Assembly: GCA_929200335.1 (NCBI GenBank)
Contig: CAKMZG010000001.1
Coordinates: forward strand, 1-7,665
Direction: 5' to 3'
Source of the DNA: an uncultured Alphaproteobacteria bacterium
GTDB lineage: Bacteria; Pseudomonadota; Alphaproteobacteria; Rhizobiales; Rhizobiaceae
Length of the DNA stretch: 7,665 nucleotides
Shown: piece after piece, positions 5,437-7,665 of the stretch
Position numbering within the stretch: the stretch's first letter is position 1
Layout: each line of letters starts with the position of its first letter
Program-made: the position numbers and the translations under genes
Notes under the pieces: generated by a model
Database searches by the model: none
Told to the model about the DNA's origin: nothing
What the model saw: only the letters and a program-made list of their open reading frames with translations

Positions 5437-6045
5437 ATGAGCTTTGCGATATTTTTATCGGCTCTAACTTTTGTGTCTATCGCCACCATTACGCCAGGGC
5501 CAAATAACTTTATGGTGTTTGCCTCAGGCTTGAATTTTGGCTTTAAGCGCACAATGCCCCATATGTTTGGTATTGCCTTTGGCATGGCTTTTTTATGCTT
5601 TTGTGTGGGTTATGGTTTGGGTAAAGTGTTGGAAATCTATCCACAAGTCCTATGGTTTATAAAAGTGACCGGCTCTGCTTATATGCTCTATTTGGCATGG
5701 AAAATTGCCAATATGGGCAGTCTTGAAATGGATGAAAATGCCGTAGGTAAGCCATTTAACTTTATCGAGGCGGCTTTGTTTCAATGGGTTAATCCTAAAT
5801 CATGGATTATGGGTGTTAATGCTATGGCGCTTTTTGCCAGTCAAACCAGTGATGATCTTGGCTATTATGCTAATGTTTGTATCATTGCTGTGCTATATTT
5901 TTTGGTTGCTTTTCCTAGCGTGATGGCTTGGACATCTTTTGGCAGCATTATCCAAGGCTTAACGCAAAACCCAAAAGTCTTGCGTAAAATTAATCTCTCT
6001 CTTGCAGTTTTGCTGGTGCTATCCCTATGGCCAATGTTAACATAG
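5437..6045 (+). CDS. LysE/RhtB-family amino-acid exporter
   Basis: This 202-residue inner-membrane protein of the LysE translocator family is expected to have about six membrane spans. The family signature TPGPNN is at 19-24 in the first span, GSAYMLYLAWKI at 79-90 closes the third, and FQWVNPKSW at 115-123 marks the second repeat half. Members export small amino acids or related metabolites by proton exchange. The substrate cannot be read from the sequence, but its place 35 nt after ilvH suggests a branched-chain amino acid or pathway intermediate, which is inference. The Shine-Dalgarno before the ATG is weak (GTGGTGAT), so translation may depend partly on flow from ilvH. No terminator separates the two genes. 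Confidence 0.9.
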   Translation: MSFAIFLSALTFVSIATITPGPNNFMVFASGLNFGFKRTMPHMFGIAFGMAFLCFCVGYGLGKVLEIYPQVLWFIKVTGSAYMLYLAWKIANMGSLEMDENAVGKPFNFIEAALFQWVNPKSWIMGVNAMALFASQTSDDLGYYANVCIIAVLYFLVAFPSVMAWTSFGSIIQGLTQNPKVLRKINLSLAVLLVLSLWPMLT

Positions 6046-6075
6046 AATATAACAACCAATTGGGGGATTCGATAC

Positions 6076-6798
6076 GTGTCTAATCAAGACGATTTTCATA
6101 CTGAAGAACTTGCGCCAAAGCGTGAACCTATGTTCAATATTCCAGTAACTATTTTAGGTTTCTCGGTCATATTGATTGGTATTCATGGAGTTCGAGAATT
6201 CATCTTACCCTATGCAAGCCAACTGGATTTTCTGTTGCGCTTTGCCTTTGTACCAGCGCGTTATGTTGTTGATGGTTCGCAATTGCCGCTGTTTGGCACA
6301 TCCCGTTATTTTTCACCCATTACCTATGCTTTTTTGCATGGCAATTGGGAGCATTTGATCGTTAATCTACTATGGTTAGTCGCCTTTGGTAGCGCCGTAG
6401 CAAGACGCTTCGGTGCTATCCGTTTTACTCTATTCAGTTTGCTAGCTGCCGTTGCGGGTGCTGCGCTACATTTTGCTGTATTTCCAAAGGATATCGTGCC
6501 TATGGTGGGGGCATCTGCTGTAGTATCAGCCTATATGGGAGCGGCCTGCCGCTTTGCCTTTGTGCCAGGGCGCATGGGTGCTGGTAATGAGGCATTCAAC
6601 AAGCCGGCACTTAGTCTTATTGGCTCGTTTAAAAATCCTGCTTCACTTATTTTTATTGCAGTATGGTTTGTGATGAATTATCTTTTCGGCTCAGGGCTGG
6701 TATCTGTTGTCGGCGAAGGCGCTTCAATTGCGTGGCAAGCGCATATTGGCGGATTCTTATTTGGCCTATTGGCTTTTCGTTTATTTGATGGTCGTTAA
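6076..6798 (+). CDS. Rhomboid-family intramembrane serine protease
   Basis: This 240-residue polytopic membrane protease cleaves transmembrane helices. The rhomboid core is visible: HGNWEHLIVN at 88-97 supplies the His/Asn loop motif, GASA at 145-148 supplies catalytic Ser147, and WQAHIGGFLFG at 220-230 supplies catalytic His223 with the small-residue packing GxxxxG. The Ser-His dyad is intact, so an active protease is expected. About six hydrophobic spans run from 23-43 to 217-237, with a polar cytosolic N-terminus of about 20 residues. The start is GTG at 6076, chosen because GGGGGA lies 8 nt upstream; the next in-frame ATG (6130) has no such site and would remove most of the polar tail. 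It begins 30 nt after the exporter and is probably the last gene of the ilv transcript. Substrates are unknown. Confidence 0.92.
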   Translation: MSNQDDFHTEELAPKREPMFNIPVTILGFSVILIGIHGVREFILPYASQLDFLLRFAFVPARYVVDGSQLPLFGTSRYFSPITYAFLHGNWEHLIVNLLWLVAFGSAVARRFGAIRFTLFSLLAAVAGAALHFAVFPKDIVPMVGASAVVSAYMGAACRFAFVPGRMGAGNEAFNKPALSLIGSFKNPASLIFIAVWFVMNYLFGSGLVSVVGEGASIAWQAHIGGFLFGLLAFRLFDGR

Positions 6799-6809
6799 AA
6801 TTTGATGTA

Positions 6810-6839
6810 GTCAATATTTGTCGCGGTCAATATTTGACC
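6810..6839. promoter_or_regulatory. Tandem GTCAATATTTG site with perfect dyad
   Basis: GTCAATATTTG occurs at 6810-6820 and 6826-6836, a 16-bp period. The second copy is embedded in a perfect palindrome, GGTCAA-TAT-TTGACC (6825-6839). It lies 11 nt after the rhomboid stop codon. There is no T tract, so it reads more like a protein-binding site, or a decayed repeat, than a terminator. Confidence 0.45.
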
Positions 6840-6924
6840 TTGGACAAAAATAGGTTACACTTCTTGTTTGAGGGGTTTTATAGCTAAGTCCGTGTGGAAT
6901 AATTCAATTTTATGCGGATAAGCA

Positions 6925-7028
6925 TAGAGCATCATGCATCTGAATAAATTCAGCTTGATGCTCTAGGTTCTTTTATTTGCACGAATAGTTCTAGTTTAAA
7001 TGAATTCACTTAAACGCTACAAGTGCTA
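6925..7028 (+). repeat. Dispersed two-palindrome repeat, copy 2 (fuller copy)
   Basis: The element has two symmetrical halves. The first is bounded by TAGAGCATCA (6925-6934) and TGATGCTCTA (6956-6965), a perfect 10-bp stem, with CTGAAT / ATTCAG inside (6940-6953). The second is a 22-bp palindrome at 6994-7015, symmetrical except for one A/C pair and centred on GAATTC, framed by GCAC (6979-6982) and GTGC (7023-7026). A TTCTTTTATTTG linker joins the halves. Positions 6952-7028 match copy 1 at 2571-2647 at about 79 percent. The first half resembles the GAGCATCATG...CATGATGCTC repeats that I remember from Hyphomicrobiales intergenic regions. Confidence 0.8.
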
Positions 7029-7044
7029 GTAACAACAAAAATGA

Positions 7045-7082
7045 ATAGTCAAAATTGATATGTTTTATATGATTTTGGCTAT
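7045..7082 (+). promoter_or_regulatory. Long hairpin just upstream of the CBS gene
   Basis: ATAGTCAAAAT (7045-7055) pairs with ATTTTGGCTAT (7072-7082): eleven pairs, one of them G-T. In the loop ATAT (7058-7061) can pair with ATAT (7067-7070). The 3' foot ends four bases before the GAGGAG ribosome-binding site at 7086-7091. If transcribed it would be a 5' UTR hairpin next to the start; if not, it is an operator-like dyad. No convincing -10 was identified at a distance that leaves the leader intact. Confidence 0.45.
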
Positions 7083-7097
7083 AGCGAGGAGTATATC

Positions 7098-7526
7098 ATG
7101 ACTGTAGCTTCAATTTTAGCCGATAAAGGTAATAAGGTAATCACCCACGGCAGTGATTCTTCTGTATTAACGGTGTTGGATACATTGGCTGTTCATAAGA
7201 TCGGCGCCATTATGATCACCAAAGGCAATATGGAAATCGAGGGCATTGTCTCTGAGCGTGACATTGTGCGTGCAATTGCTCGCGATGGGGTGGAGATTGT
7301 TAATAATTCCGTATCCACCATCATGACAGGCAATGTGATCACTTGTTCTGAGAGTGATACTATAAATTCCGTCATGGAGAAAATGTCTGCTGGTCGCTTC
7401 CGTCACTTACCAGTTGCTAAAGATGGCAAGCTTGTGGGTTTGATTTCAATTGGTGATGTGGTGAAACGCAAAATTGAGCAGATTGAGCAAGAGGCGGAAG
7501 CCATGCGTGAATATATTACCCAATAG
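7098..7526 (+). CDS. Stand-alone two-CBS-domain protein
   Basis: This 142-residue soluble protein consists almost entirely of a Bateman pair: CBS 1 at about 8-66 and CBS 2 at about 73-130, then a short helical, acidic tail (EQIEQEAEAMREYITQ). Each domain ends in the ligand-binding pattern GxxSxxD: GIVSERD at 49-55 and GLISIGD at 114-120. GRFRHLPV at 99-106 is typical of the alphaproteobacterial stand-alone family. Such proteins usually bind adenine nucleotides and act as energy or redox sensors, but the ligand and partner of this one are unknown. GAGGAG lies 6 nt before the ATG, the best ribosome-binding site in the window. The gene is separated from the rhomboid gene by the 299-bp repeat-bearing gap and is likely expressed from its own promoter. 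The next gene follows after 8 nt. Confidence 0.93.
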   Translation: MTVASILADKGNKVITHGSDSSVLTVLDTLAVHKIGAIMITKGNMEIEGIVSERDIVRAIARDGVEIVNNSVSTIMTGNVITCSESDTINSVMEKMSAGRFRHLPVAKDGKLVGLISIGDVVKRKIEQIEQEAEAMREYITQ

Positions 7527-7534
7527 GCTTCTTA

Positions 7535-7665
7535 ATGAAGGAAAAGAGCGGTGGTGATCGCATCATATTAGGCATTGGTTTGATGGCTGTTGGAGCTTGT
7601 CTTATTCCTTTATCTGATGCGGCTGCAAAACATCTATCCTTACAATATTCTGTTATATTTGTCAG
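7535..7665 (+). CDS. EamA/DMT-family transporter, N-terminal fragment
   Basis: A frame opens at ATG 7535 and is still open at the window edge after 43 codons. After a charged start (MKEKSGGDR) comes a hydrophobic first span at about 10-25 ending in PLSDAAAKHLSLQYSVIFV. The SDAAAKHL element after the first span is typical of EamA (drug/metabolite transporter superfamily) proteins, which have ten spans and carry metabolites across the inner membrane. The ATG is 8 nt after the CBS stop and has only a weak AGG upstream, so translational coupling is likely. Nearby GTG codons are out of frame. The substrate is unknown, and only about one seventh of a usual protein is visible. Confidence 0.75.
   Translation, partial: MKEKSGGDRIILGIGLMAVGACLIPLSDAAAKHLSLQYSVIFV

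Noticed and set aside
6834..6862. Promoter using TTGACC (6834-6839) as -35
   Set aside because: The hexamer at the correct 17-bp distance is ACACTT, which bears almost no resemblance to a -10 element.
7055..7085. Promoter for the CBS gene using TTGATA (7055-7060) with CTATAG (7079-7084)
   Set aside because: Initiation would fall at about 7090, inside the ribosome-binding site, leaving no usable leader.

Overview
The window looks like chromosomal housekeeping DNA from an alphaproteobacterium, most likely a low-GC member of the Hyphomicrobiales (Rhizobiales). The evidence is the protein families and their order (gph / rpiA / DUF2059, then ilvB-ilvH followed by a LysE-type exporter, a rhomboid protease and an alphaproteobacterial-style double-CBS protein). 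A pair of palindromic intergenic repeats also resembles repeats I remember from that order. The assignment rests on recognition by eye, not on a database search.

Layout. Positions 1-221 (minus strand) hold the visible part of an unrecognised small protein that runs off the left edge. It lies downstream of gph (289-972, minus), a HAD-family phosphoglycolate phosphatase. A 177-bp divergent intergenic region separates gph from rpiA (1150-1839, plus), ribose-5-phosphate isomerase A. rpiA is followed by a probable terminator and by a secreted DUF2059 protein (1966-2463). A gene-poor stretch of about 540 bp (2464-3002) comes next and is the most information-rich part of the window. It contains a nested hairpin, one copy of a dispersed repeat, an inverted repeat overlapping a promoter-like site, and a complete leader-peptide attenuator. 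The ilvB (3003-4796) / ilvH (4829-5401) acetolactate synthase genes follow, then a LysE/RhtB-family exporter (5437-6045) and a rhomboid protease (6076-6798), all on the plus strand with gaps of about 30-35 nt. They probably form one operon. A 299-bp gap (6799-7097) holds a palindromic double site, the second and fuller copy of the dispersed repeat, and a long hairpin directly upstream of a two-CBS-domain protein (7098-7526). The window ends inside the start of an EamA-type transporter (7535 onward).

How it works together. The strongest non-gene finding is the ilv control region. A GTG-started 18-residue peptide with a Leu-Leu-Val-Val-Val run ends just before a rho-independent terminator about 120 bp upstream of ilvB. 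A 13-bp direct repeat places the same TAATG sequence in both the protector and the antiterminator segments, so one central CATTA can pair with either. This is a textbook attenuator layout. It would tie acetolactate synthase expression to charged Leu/Val/Ile tRNA, on top of valine feedback through the ACT domain of IlvH. A second promoter-like sequence just after the terminator could supply a basal level. I see no phage, IS element, CRISPR array, rRNA or tRNA, and no clearly new multi-gene system.
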